A DNA stretch of 64,000 bases from Guadua angustifolia. Its lineage: Eukaryota; Streptophyta; Magnoliopsida; Poales; Poaceae. The notes beneath the pieces were generated by a model. It had not been told where the DNA came from. It did not search any database and saw only the letters and a list, made by a program, of their open reading frames with translations. This document shows positions 1 to 10,600 of the stretch, in pieces; the stretch's first letter is position 1; every line of letters begins with the position of its first letter. The DNA lies in NCBI GenBank assembly GCA_036346375.1, contig CM070510.1, positions 64,824,376-64,888,375 on the forward strand, in the 5' to 3' direction. Both the position numbers and the translations under genes were made by a program.

Positions 1-37
1 GAAATAATCACCTTGCTGTTGTCTATGATCTTTGCAG

Positions 38-1675
38 ATTCGAAATGAGAAGGCCAGGAGATACTTAAGTTGCATGCGGAAAAAACATCCTATTCCCTTT
101 ACTCAGAAGTTTCATAATGTTGATCCCTTGGCTCTTCATCTGCTAGGGCGTTTACTTGCATTTGATCCTAAAGATCGGCCTACAGCCGAAGAGGTAATCT
201 TCAAAGTATTTTTACCTTCTTGAACTGCTTTAAATTTTTCACAAAAAACACATATATATGTTTTTGATATGCTATAATTCTTTCTTTTTTTTTAATCTTA
301 CTTCAGGCTTTGGCCGATCCATACTTTGCAAGTCTTGCTAATGTGGAACGTGAGCCCTCAAGACATCCAATTTCAAAACTTGAGTTTGAATTTGAGAGAC
401 GGAAGCTGACAAAAGATGATGTTAGAGAATCGATTTATCGAGAGGTGGAGAGCAATAGCTTCCGTTTCCTGTTTTGTGTAAATAATATATCTGTGTGGAT
501 TAAAGACTGATTATGTCATGAAAAGCACAGATTTTGGAGTATCATCCACAGATGCTGCAGGAGTATATGAAAGGTGGAGAACAGATTAGCTTCCTCTATC
601 CAAGGTGCAGACTTGCATTAATTTTCCTTCTTCCCTTGGTTATATGTCTACCATGGGAATGGTGAAGATCAACCTAGCTTTTTCCAAGCAAGTTCGCTGT
701 ATAGCTTGTGTTATTTCTTCACACCTCCAAAGTGCCTTTGCCAAATAACTTATCTTGAAGTATGATTGTGCATTGAAATCTTAGCTATTTTACTTTTCCT
801 CTCTTTTTGGCGGATATCATTTCCAGGGCTGCTTTCCCCCCAGAAATTGTACAAGCACTGGTACAAGAAACACTAATCGTGTGTTTCTAGTTTTGATGAC
901 ATGTATTTAACATGTCCTCATATGCCCCCATCCCCCCTTCTCTCTTTTGAATGGATATGCCTATTGTTAATAATATGATCATGCTGCAGTGGGGTTGATC
1001 GCTTCAAACGACAGTTTGCACACCTTGAAGAGCATTATAGCAAAGGAGAAAGAGGTTCTCCACTGCAGAGAAAGCATGCCTCTTTACCAAGGTATGTAAT
1101 GTGGCAGTAAGAAATCAAAAGAGCCGAACTCCTTTGATCTCAATTCTTGTGCTAAGTTCTAAACTGATTTGCATGTAACAGGGAGAGAGTAGGTGCATCA
1201 AAGGATGGCAATAATGAACAACATACTAATGATCAGGATAGGAGTTCAGATTCTGTCGCCGGCACTACTTTAAGCCCTCCAAGGTCACAAGATGCAGGGC
1301 TGCAGCAGGCATCTCCTGGTCACAATGGTGTAAGCTCCACAAACTTAAGTTCGCGGAGCTACCTGAAGAGCGCAAGCATTAGTGCTTCCAAGTGTGTCGC
1401 TGTCAATGGGAATAAAGACCCAGAGGTACTAATGTCATACCGCCTGATTTCTTGCATGATTATTGTAAGTAGGTAAAGTGGCATTTCTATGCACTATCAA
1501 CAGTGAGAAAGGATGTGTTTTGATTGATTCGTTGCATAGGTCGTTTTTTGGTCCGCTTTAGAGCTCAAGTGGCTACTTTTTTTTTTCTGTCTCTTTTTAG
1601 GATGATGAAATCTCTGAGGAAATGGAAGGGACCGTTGGTGGATTGTCTGAAAAGGTCTCCGCGATGCACTCCTAG
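38..1675 (+). CDS. Group D plant MAP kinase, C-terminal exons (partial)
   Basis: Six exons are visible: 38-193, 307-444, 531-604, 990-1091, 1182-1425 and 1601-1675 (stop TAG). All introns are GT-AG, and the joined length is 789 nt (262 codons plus stop). The first exon encodes the end of the kinase C-lobe (DPLALHLLGRLLAFDPKDRP, then TAEEALADPYF). It is followed by the plant MAPK block IYREILEYHPQMLQEYMKGG and YPSGVDRFKRQFAHLEEHY. The long Ser-rich C-terminal extension after the kinase domain is typical of TDY-type (group D) plant MAPKs. The N-lobe, the TDY loop and the catalytic Asp lie left of the window. From gene order it is probably the orthologue of rice BWMK1/OsMPK12 (recalled, not checked). 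Role: Ser/Thr kinase in stress and defence signalling. Family assignment is firm, subgroup likely. Confidence 0.93.
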
Positions 1676-2020
1676 TGCAGCAATGAGGACGATAACATCT
1701 CGGCGCAAAGATTTCTGTCAGGTACACTAGATGCTGGTAATATAGAAGAAAACCTGGGGGAGCATAATACTGCACTGCAAGTTTGGATTTTGGACACCGC
1801 AACAGCCAGTTCAAGATGATTAGCACTTTTTATGTGCTTGCATGGGATCTAGATCTATGCATGAGTTTTGTAAATTTTTTTGCAATGGCTCTGCTGCCAT
1901 ATGAACACTTACCAGTGTCCCGTTTCCCTCACAAGAGTGTTAATTAATAGATCAACAAGCATTACCCTTTCGCGTCTACTCTACTTAGTTCAGCCTTGAT
2001 GGTTGTATATTTAGAATTGC
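1676..2020. other. 3' flank of the MAP kinase gene
   Basis: AT-rich sequence after the stop codon, presumably 3' UTR and spacer. I see no gene or clear polyadenylation signal that can be assigned with confidence. Confidence 0.5.
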
Positions 2021-2026
2021 TACAGT

Positions 2027-2253
2027 TCGGACGTCTGAATTTTTCGGATGTATTGCAACATTTTTTTTCTACGTGTGTAACATTTTTTGCTAACGCGTGC
2101 AACATTTTTCTTCGACAAACAGTGAAATACGGCACAGTAAACGGATGTTGCAAGCGTTAAAAAAATGTTGCACGTGTCGAAAAAAATGTTTCAAGCGTTG
2201 AAAAAAAATGTTGCAAGAGGCGTTCGATGGAATGAACAGTATTGGACGTCCGA
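2027..2253. mobile_element. Small foldback/MITE-like element with TGTTGCAA-type subrepeats
   Basis: The ends carry the 9-bp inverted repeat TCGGACGTC (2027-2035) and GACGTCCGA (2245-2253). The interior holds several imperfect copies of a unit of the form GCGTTGAAAAAAATGTTGCAA, in both orientations, so the whole element can fold on itself. No coding capacity is seen. Superfamily is unclear because no convincing target duplication was found. Confidence 0.5.
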
Positions 2254-2364
2254 GCGCTAGTTCTGTCCTTGTATATTCTACGGTCCGAACAGGACCATAT
2301 TTTTGGTTCTATTGGAAAGAAAGTTATATTTGCAAAAAATAAACAAAGAGGTTTAAAAAGGCGA

Positions 2365-2766
2365 TCACTTCCTGGGCGCGAAATGCGCGTTGCTCGGAGG
2401 CCCAGACGCCGACACTGTCGCCCTCCTTGAAGCTGCACCGGCTGACGAAGTCGAGGTACCCTTCATCACCGTGCCGCGGCTGCTGTCCCACCGCGACAGT
2501 TGCAGTTCCTTGACACCCGCGGCGACGTCCACCACGCGCACGCGCAGCCCGTCGTGCTTCTTCCCCGTCCTCTTCTTCGTCTTCTTCCTCCCCTGCTTAT
2601 CCCATTCGGCAACAACTGGCAACCGTTTCGGCGGCCGCGAGCTCGTCGGGGGAGAGGATCGGGCCGAGGCAGCGTTGCACGCCGTCGCTCGGGACTCGGA
2701 ACCGGCTCTGGACTGCGGGTCGTCTTCGGTCTGCGTCACGGCCTTGGCGTCGACGTCGAAGTGCAC
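2365..2766 (-). pseudogene. Frameshifted B3-like (DUF313-type) domain protein remnant
   Basis: The minus strand reads a Ser/Arg-rich stretch, then GLRVRVVD, then ELQLSRWDSSRGTVMKG. In the next frame it continues YLDFVSRCSFKEGDSVGVW, then ASEQRAF. The two parts together resemble the second half of plant B3-like DNA-binding domains, where a W.SS.GT..KG..Y..F strand pair precedes a KEGD.V..W strand. The frame changes between MKG and YLDF, so no continuous domain can be made. No start codon context, introns or neighbours support a working gene. It could instead be a spurious GC-rich ORF, but the domain-like match across a single frame shift argues for a pseudogene. Confidence 0.38.
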
Positions 2767-3076
2767 CAGCAGGTCGGCTCGGAGCCCCAGGCGCGGGAGA
2801 AGGTGCCTGCATGCGTATCTACACGCCGGCTCGGCCGTTCTCTCCCCCGACTTGGTCCGGGACAGCTGAGAAGCTAGCCACCGCCGTCAGCTTGGCCCGT
2901 CGCTCCGCAGCTGCAGGGTTGTACACGGCCAGCGTGAGCGGCTGCTTGCAGCCGGCGGAGCGCCGCTCCGGCGCAGGGAGTGAACTGCCATTGCCGGTCT
3001 GGTCTCAAAGGCTACAGAGGCGGAAGGACGAAGTCCACCAACACTCCGAACTTTGTCCAAAATTATACAACATCTT

Positions 3077-3506
3077 AAACTATAAAACCAAATATTAAAC
3101 CTTTCAAATTTTACAATCCGATTCAAATGACATATTAATTCGGTTTCTCATAATGATATTATACATGTAGCGTAATGAGTAATTGGTTTTGTCATGTATG
3201 ATGACATGCTGGCTAAGTTAGGTAATGACAAGTGAGGTCTATGAGGGCTTCTCTCCCGTCAAGTTACTGATTATGCTTCTATGGCTGTCAGCCCTTGTAT
3301 CTTCCTCCCTCTCTGTTTCGATTTGGAAGTAATGCCCATGTAAGCCCCACTAGTCATTGATCTAAACTTGACCAGCGTGTTATTCTACATGACAAAACCA
3401 TTTATTAATTATGCCACATGGGCAATACTATTATACAAACAGGGTGAAAGTGTTATTTGAACTCGATTACAAAGTTTAAAGGATCAAATATTTGATTTTA
3501 TAGTTT
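3077..3506. mobile_element. Foldback MITE with about 50-bp terminal inverted repeats
   Basis: The left end (from 3077, AAACTATAAAACCAAATATT) and the reverse complement of the right end (to 3506, AAACTATAAAATCAAATATT) match over about 50 bp at roughly 80 percent. Similarity continues inward as inverted copies of a TGACATG/TTATGT-rich segment. No ORF. A related half-element lies at 6541-6760. It belongs to a non-autonomous family I cannot name. Confidence 0.65.
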
Positions 3507-4500
3507 CATGTGTCGTACGAACTTTTGTAAGTTCAACATTCATTAGTTCTGGTTTTGATGTTAATGACAAATCTAATATTGAGATTATCCATTAATGTGA
3601 TTTTGTTATTAATGACAAATCTTATATCGAGACTAACTTGTTTATTTAGAATATCTTTGATTAGTCTCATCGCATTAAAAAATAGAAAACCCAAGGTATG
3701 TTTGCGTATTCATTCTAGTATAAATTGCATACTTTGGATTCAAGTTAAAGTATGAACGTCCCTATTGTATTAACCACAAAATGTGCATCATGTTTCCCAA
3801 TCCATATATCACATGGATTCACACACTTAGGGGGAGTTTATAGTTTGACTTGAAAGTCTCTTTGTATTGATCTAATTCTTATTGACACATATAAGGATCA
3901 AGACAAAGAAACTAAATACATAAGTATATGAAAACTTGAGTAGTTAATATATACTCATATCAATTTAAATGATAATTTAAATTGAGTTCATTTGTCTTAG
4001 TAATCATTAAAGAACACTTCATCATGTGTTGATGGTGTTCCGTGATTAATTGAGGACAAATGAATAGTTCTTAAGTATAATAAAGCATGAGTTACATTAT
4101 TGTACTTAAGACATACTTAAATCATTCAAATTGATTTAGGTTGTGCTCAATTGATCTAAAGGCATCTATTATGTGTTAATGGAGTGCAAGAGATAATTGA
4201 GATAACCGTGCATCTTGGACTAACTATTTTATGAGTTGTGATTAAGTTAGGTCCAAAGATGGATGAGATGATGAGAACGGGATAAAGACGGCATCATGGG
4301 GTGATGGGCGTCAAGAAGTGGATCCCGAAGTTAAAAGAGGAGTCGAGTGATGATCCCGAGGGAGTATCACAGCGATGATCATAAAGACCCCAAAGGGGAT
4401 TGCTTGTGCGCGGCGGCAAAGGTATAATTAGATAGGCTAAGGACTTTGTAGTCTTTGAGTCTACATATTGATTTGGTTTTTGCATAAAGTTAACTATTTG

Positions 4501-5822
4501 GCATGTGTTGCGAATGGGTTAAATTTATGTTTGGTGTTATTGGTTTATGCTCCGATTTGCATGTGTTGCAAAAAGGAAGAGCATATGCATTTGATTTTCG
4601 CATAATGCTTTGATTTGCATGTGTTGCAAATAAGATAAGCAATATGCGTTGGCTTTTGCGTGAAGTTCATTTTTGCATGTGTTGCAAATGTTGAAGCTTC
4701 ATGTTTTGTCTTCAAAACAATCTTACAAAAACCGTGTGGTTGCTTGGAGCTAAAGTTTTGCATGTGTTGCAAAAGGAGAGAGCTCAAGCACGATTTGATG
4801 TTTGTGTGTTTGTATGGAGCTAGAGGCTTGCATGTGTTGCAAGTAGAGAGCTCATTCGTTTGATTTGGTTTTAGTGTGATCGATTTGGTTTAGTTGCATG
4901 GAACTAGAGAATTGCATGTGTTGCAATTAGAGAGTTCATGCATCTTGATTTGGTGTTGCTTGGAGCTAGACTTTTGCATGAGTTGCAAAGAGTAGTGCTC
5001 AAGCATGAAATGTGTTTTGCAAATGAGCCTTGAAGTTATGTGTTTCGATCCTAGAGCATGTGTTGGCATTTGCAAATGTGTTTTGCAAAGTGTCGGGGTC
5101 ATGTGTTGATCCTTACATGGCTAGAGGGTTGATTGCATAAGTTTGCGGTTTATTTGCGAAATGTGTTTTTGCAAGTTGGGTTTGGTGATATTTAAAAATA
5201 TCTATGGGTGCTTAAATCATGAAAATGGGTGAAGATTGTAGCCCTCGTGATAAGCTTCGCATAGAATCAAAAATCACCCAAATCGGAGTTCGGAGTAAAA
5301 AGTTATGAGTGTTTTTTTGTTGCTGATTTTTGTATGGACGGTTGGACCGGCCCGGGTCCGGTCGGACCGGACCTCCGGTGCGACCGCTCGTTCTCCGGTG
5401 CGATTTTTCCAGAGCGTGTGTTTTTGGTTCGGTTGGGCGGTGCGATTGGTCGGGTCCGTGCGACCGTCGTGCAGGTGCGACCACTGCCGAAGCGGTCAGA
5501 CCGTGTGTAGCATCGTTTTCCGACCAGCTTCTCTGTGAGGGCGGTCGGACGGCCAAGGTCCGTCGGATCGGAATTTCTGATTTGCCCATTTTGCCCCCAA
5601 ACGGCTAGTTTTTTTTGTGGGCTATAAATACACCCCTTGGGGGCTTGGGCAGGAGGTTGGTGTTTGTGTTTGAGTATTTGGGAGAGGTGTTGCATGTGTT
5701 GCACACTCTCATTTGGTTTTGAGCTAAGAGTGAACTAATTGCATGTGTTGCAATTAGAAGTGTGTTGAGAGGCTCTTGTGCATGTGTTGCACTTGAGTGA
5801 GGTCCTTGTGCATGTGTTGCAC
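4501..5822 (+). repeat. Recurrent GCATGTGTTGCAA motif inside the solo LTR
   Basis: The 13-bp motif, exact or with one or two mismatches, begins at 4501, 4559, 4617, 4675, 4760, 4830, 4914, 5692, 5741, 5780 and 5810. A variant is at 4976. The first four starts are exactly 58 bp apart. With flanking TT the motif is an imperfect dyad (TTGCA...TGCAA). Copies lie on both sides of the LTR TATA box. Confidence 0.8.
5621..5632 (+). promoter_or_regulatory. TATA box of the solo LTR
   Basis: GCTATAAATACA lies about 790 bp before the LTR end, after a GC-rich stretch (5335-5560) made of repeated CGGTCGGACCGG-like palindromes. This is the usual place for the LTR promoter (U3/R border). Confidence 0.6.
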
Positions 5823-6540
5823 TTGGTGATCATCGAGAGCGCATTTGTTGTGCCGGTGAAGTTCAAGCGAAGGAGGCTTGTTACTCTTGGAGGTTGCCGA
5901 CTCCTAGACGGCAGTAGGGCGTCGTCTTGGAGCTCTCGAGGTGTGAGAAGCCCAGCAAGTTTGTGAAGGTTCGGGTTGAGCCTACGCGCAAGCGTGAAAA
6001 CCACGACTAGTGGAAAGAGGCGGTGCTCGGCGGGAGCCGGTCCAAGTGTGGGCTAGCCTCAACGTGGACCGGGGAGACCAAGCAAGTCTCCGAACACCAC
6101 GGAAAAATATCGGTTGTCTCTTGTCTCATTTATATTCAAGCACTTTACATTATTGAATATTTATCAATTGCTTGAATTAGAATTGCTAGTATTATTTAGT
6201 TGATCAATTTAGCAATTCTTGTGTAGAGACATAATTTAGATAGTGCACATAGTGAGCCTAGTTGATTTAGGTCTTAATTGTCAAAACCGAGTTTATCGCT
6301 TCCGCATTATAATTGTGTAGGTTTTGACATAGGGGTTGATTAGAGCGAATTGATTAGTGAGCGATCGAATTTTGTAAATCGCCTATTCACCCCCCCTCTA
6401 GGCGTATCCTTGACCCTACAACTTTCAAGGAAAGTTTGGAATATTATATAGATTTTTTTCCTAGGCGGAAATGATCCACGACACCCACTCGGACTCGACT
6501 CGATGATGGGAGGGTTGGATTGCACATTGGAAAAAGTCTA

Positions 6541-6760
6541 TATAACATATCGAATTTTGTTTTAAAGTCCATTTAGCACCGCAAATTATGAAACCAGATA
6601 TTATGAAACGAGATATTTGACCATCTGAATTTTACAAGTTAGTTTAAATAACATTTTGATTCGGTTTCATATGGTAATATTATTTGCGTGACACAATGAG
6701 CGGGCATTTTTGTTATGTGGGATGACACACTAGATAAGTTTAAATGAATGACAGGTACAA
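6541..6760. repeat. Half copy of the 3077-3506 foldback family
   Basis: Shares with the 3.1-kb element the ordered blocks ATTTTACAA, TTTAAATAACATTTTGATTCGGTTTC, a GACACAATGAG-like segment and GGGATGACACACTAGATAAG. Only one arm is present, so this is a partial or diverged copy. Confidence 0.5.
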
Positions 6761-7694
6761 ACCTACAACTGACCATGGTTGGCATGCGACCACAGCCATG
6801 GCACGGAGGAGGCAGTAGTTGCAGTCCACGGCGCAGCGAGGGAGCTTGAGGCGGCTAGGCCTAGGCATGTCGAGGGCCACGGCATGGCGGAGGAGCGAGG
6901 CGGGCGAGGCCACGGTGCTTGAACCGAGGCGACGGGGCCACGGTGGGCGGCACAGCGGGGCAAAGGCCTCACGTGGGTGGGCGTCAATCACCGTGCCCCT
7001 TCCGCGGACTCGAGGCAGAGCCATGCGTGCTGCGGCATGCTATATCTCGTCGTGTCCATCCGCGGGATGTCATCATCGTGTCGTGCCGTCATGGATCTAA
7101 CCTAAAAGACCATACCGCTTATCGTATTTAATTCTTAGACTCGATATAGTCCGTGTTATAGTATATACCGAGCCGTGCCTCGCGTGTCCACTCTAGGCGC
7201 AGCGTGGAGACCGAAAACCGCCATGTTTAATATAGGAGTATTTTCGTTTACGCCGTGCTGGTTGTTGTGACCAGTACACTGTCTCGTGGGTCCAAAATAA
7301 GGTCCAGTTTTTCAAAAGAAACAACATTTGCGTCCAACTAGGACCGCGATGGAAGTTTGCGATCCAAATCTCTATCTGTGTTAACCGTTCGATTGAATTG
7401 AGCGGCCCAGATCGAGTCGTGCAACGTTGCTGAAAAATACTTTTTGATATAGATCCTTACTACATTTTATATCATTGTTTGTCACCATCCTTGTCTCTCT
7501 CTACGCGGGGAGGAGAGGCGAGCCGATGATCCAAGGGCGGCGGAGCTCCGGCGAGCGGCGGTCGGTGTTATTCTTGCGATCGGCGCGCTGAAGGTAGAAG
7601 GCTCAAAACACACGCCCTTCTTCCGCAGAGCAGGCGCGATCACTGACTCCTCGTCGACTTCCCGAGAACGACCGGCGTCTTCTTCCTCGCCTCC
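6761..7694. other. Spacer and presumed promoter/5' UTR of MTOPVIB
   Basis: A GC-rich patch (6800-7080) has ORFs on both strands but no recognisable domain. From about 7480 a CT-rich stretch leads into the MTOPVIB start. I see no gene here. Confidence 0.5.
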
Positions 7695-10600
7695 ATGGCG
7701 TCCTCATCCTCCCCCACCGGAATCTCATTCACTCAGTACGTCTCTCTCTAATCTCAAACCCTCCCATTTCCTCCCCACACCCCTCCTCACAATTTTGTTT
7801 TCGTCTCCGCTTCAGTTGATTTACTGGGCGGTGCAGCGCTGCCGGATGTCGGAGTCACCGTGCCGGCTCACTGTCTCTGTCATGCGCCCTGCAGACCCCG
7901 CCGTCTCCTCGCCCCTGCGTGTATCCGGTAATGTAGTCTTTGGTGGAGTAACTTCCTTTGTGCTTACATTTGGTTAATTCGGTCTCCAATTTTGGTGTGG
8001 GTTTGTGAACTGATGCAGTCTCGGACACTGGAGTCGGGAGCAACCTGGAGGAGTTCCTGGAGCTCGACGCCCTGGCGCATAAGATTCCCGCGGAGAAATG
8101 GGGTCTCTGATGCGATACTTACCTGCTCTTGCACGAATTCTTCGATTAGCGAAAGCAAACTTGCCTCTAGAGTTCGAAGCTTGCATCGAAATTCGCTTCG
8201 GAGTTCTCATGTTAGGAAAAATATCCTTAGTTAGCAACAGCACTGTTACCGTTAAGTTGTCTCCTTCACATGGAGGTGTTCGTCTTCTGTATTTGTGACA
8301 ATGAATTTTATACCCAACATCGTGCCTTCTTTCAGATCTCCATTTGGTTTAGACTTGGCAATAGTTCTTGTTCTTAGCCAGGTTCATCATCCTTTGTCTC
8401 ACACAGCTTCTCTCTATCTGCAGATGGTACCCTCTTAATCACAACTACTGGTATGCTTACTGTTTCCTTGATGTATTACATAGTTAACTGTCCCATTCGT
8501 GTTATACACCATTTCCTACAGTCTAGTGGAATCTCATTACTTTTAGTTATTCTAAATCTGTTGGTCAAGTTGTCCTGTGCTTTTCATTGTACACCATGGC
8601 TCCATACCAATAATGCTCATCATTTATTTTTGCGCATAGTAAATAACTGGTCAACCTGGCACGCTTGAAATTTTTCTGTTATAACATAAGAGCTGCAAAT
8701 ATTGATACTTGAAAGCAATGCTTACATCCAAAAATCAGTCAAACCATCACCATGATGTCCTGAAATTTTTCTGTTTTCTGGCTTTGCTTACTACTGCAAT
8801 TTGTTTTTTTTGTTTCCGTGTTTTGCTTTCCTTTTTGTATGGATGTAATGCAGTTCTATACAGTTTTTCTTATTTATTTGCAAGGGCTTCTTTGGTGAAA
8901 ACTGAAAAGCCTGAGCATGAAAAGAATTCTGAAGTAGTAGAGTATGCCAAATATTTATGTTACCTACTTACCTTATTATGTTTCTTTAGATGTTTTTCAG
9001 CAATTCTCTGCATACCTTTATCTTGTTTGGTTGTATATATTAAGTCACTGCTGTGAACTCCTCCATAAATTTGCATTTGCGATGCAAAGACAGATAATTA
9101 TGTATTGCAAAAGATTGTTTTGTTTGGTTAATGATAATGTGATTTTACAAAGGAAATTGATGGTTTCTTGCCTATTTTCTATTCTGTAGGAATCAATGAC
9201 AAAGCTATTTATCGTTACCAATTTAATCTTCACGAAGACATATCTTCAAGTGCAAGATTCACCAAGCTGGCTACCACATACAAAAATCATGCAACATTCA
9301 GGCAGGTCATATCTTGTTAGTTTGATGTGACTCATTGAATTCCGGGGTTAGTTGAATCATCTATGAATTTTTCAACAGTGGAACGGAAGTATGCCTTTGC
9401 CTTTCAAATGAAGCTGATGTTGACGACTTCATATTATGGTTGGTTGGCTTTGTCCGTAAGGTCTGTCTTGACACATTTTTTTTCTTTTTTATCCATATAT
9501 TTACCTGCTTAACCTTAGCCAACAGTTTTGATCATTGTGATTTGTTATCCTGTCAGTATTAGAATCCTGACAATGATCTTATAATAGATGGTACCAAAAA
9601 AATTATTTTCAAATCTCATAGAATTGTTAACTTTAGGTTTAGGCATTTCTGTTGAGTTGACACAAATATTTTCTGACAGCTTGTTTTCATTGTTAACCTG
9701 TGCAGATACTCGTGCTAAGAGCAGCTGTAAGTGTTTCTGAAGTGCATATTTTTCAAGATTTAACTTAAGTGTTTCATACGGTTTCCTTGTTGCTATTATT
9801 TTTCAGATTAATGTGTTGACAGTTCTCATGATGAAATCTCAGATTGTATGATTAATCTGTTTAATCTTTAGTCATTGTATCCTTGACTCAAAATGCCCAG
9901 AGTCATAAACAGCATTGACTGTACCTTAGCAGTAACAGTGCTGTTTATTATGGATTGCGTTATGTTTTAGTCTTTCTTGTTCAATGGATGTGTCTATGTC
10001 AATTATGTTTCCTTGTAGCATATACATCCTACCTTTTTATTGGTTGAAAAAATAATAAATTTAATGCTATTTAGACCATCCAAGATCAAATGTACAGATT
10101 GCATAGTACTTCACAAGTTGAAAGGCAGAATTCTTTGTAGTTCTCTGTATGTTCGCCATTTTACATGCTCATGCCTTGGTACAGGTCTACAGGATGTGAA
10201 AAATGTAGTACATATCCATGTATTTGTATAGCTTTGATTGGCTGAAGCATGCATATATTCAAATACGACGTTTATAAGTCTACATGCTACAGTGGCAAAC
10301 AACAGAATCCCAGCATTGAGCGGCTCCTAGAGATGCATTTATTTGAAAAGTTCTTGACAACCTTTACATTAACGTCATGTATGTTTCATCTTGAGAATGG
10401 CAGCAATCAATAAATACTTGTAGACCATGAATATACTGTAATACATGTATACTAATGTCCATGTTTCTCATGGAATGTGCAAGAAACACAATAGCAAATG
10501 TATATTCCTATCTTCATCGACAACAATTTCAAAGAAGAAAATTGCAAGGATCTTCTTTCCTGCCTATTTTTTGAAGACTAAGCTTATTATCATAGATTTG

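Larger units (their letters stand above)
3526..6420 (+). mobile_element. Solo LTR, 2,895 bp, with 5-bp target duplication ACTTT
   Basis: The element starts TGTA (3526) and ends TACA (6420). It is flanked by direct copies of ACTTT (3521-3525 and 6421-6425). It has an LTR-type promoter (TATA at 5623) and the end signature CACCCCCCCTCTAGGCG common at the 3' end of grass LTRs. No primer-binding site, polypurine tract or pol sequence adjoins it, so it is a solo LTR left by LTR-LTR recombination. The end signature suggests a Copia SIRE/Maximus-like origin, but this is inference. The short ORFs inside it are not genes. Confidence 0.85.

Noticed and set aside
4501..4926. CRISPR-like array (13-bp repeat with 45-bp spacers)
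   Set aside because: It lies inside a plant LTR with its own TSD; spacers are related to each other and there are no cas genes.
5212..5704. Overlapping ORFs of up to 133 codons around 5.2-5.7 kb
   Set aside because: They read palindromic CGGTCGGACC repeats in the solo LTR promoter region.
8709..9056. 115-codon ORF within MTOPVIB intron 4
   Set aside because: Phe/Leu-rich reading of AT-rich intron; no frame-compatible splice sites join it to the MTOPVIB exons.
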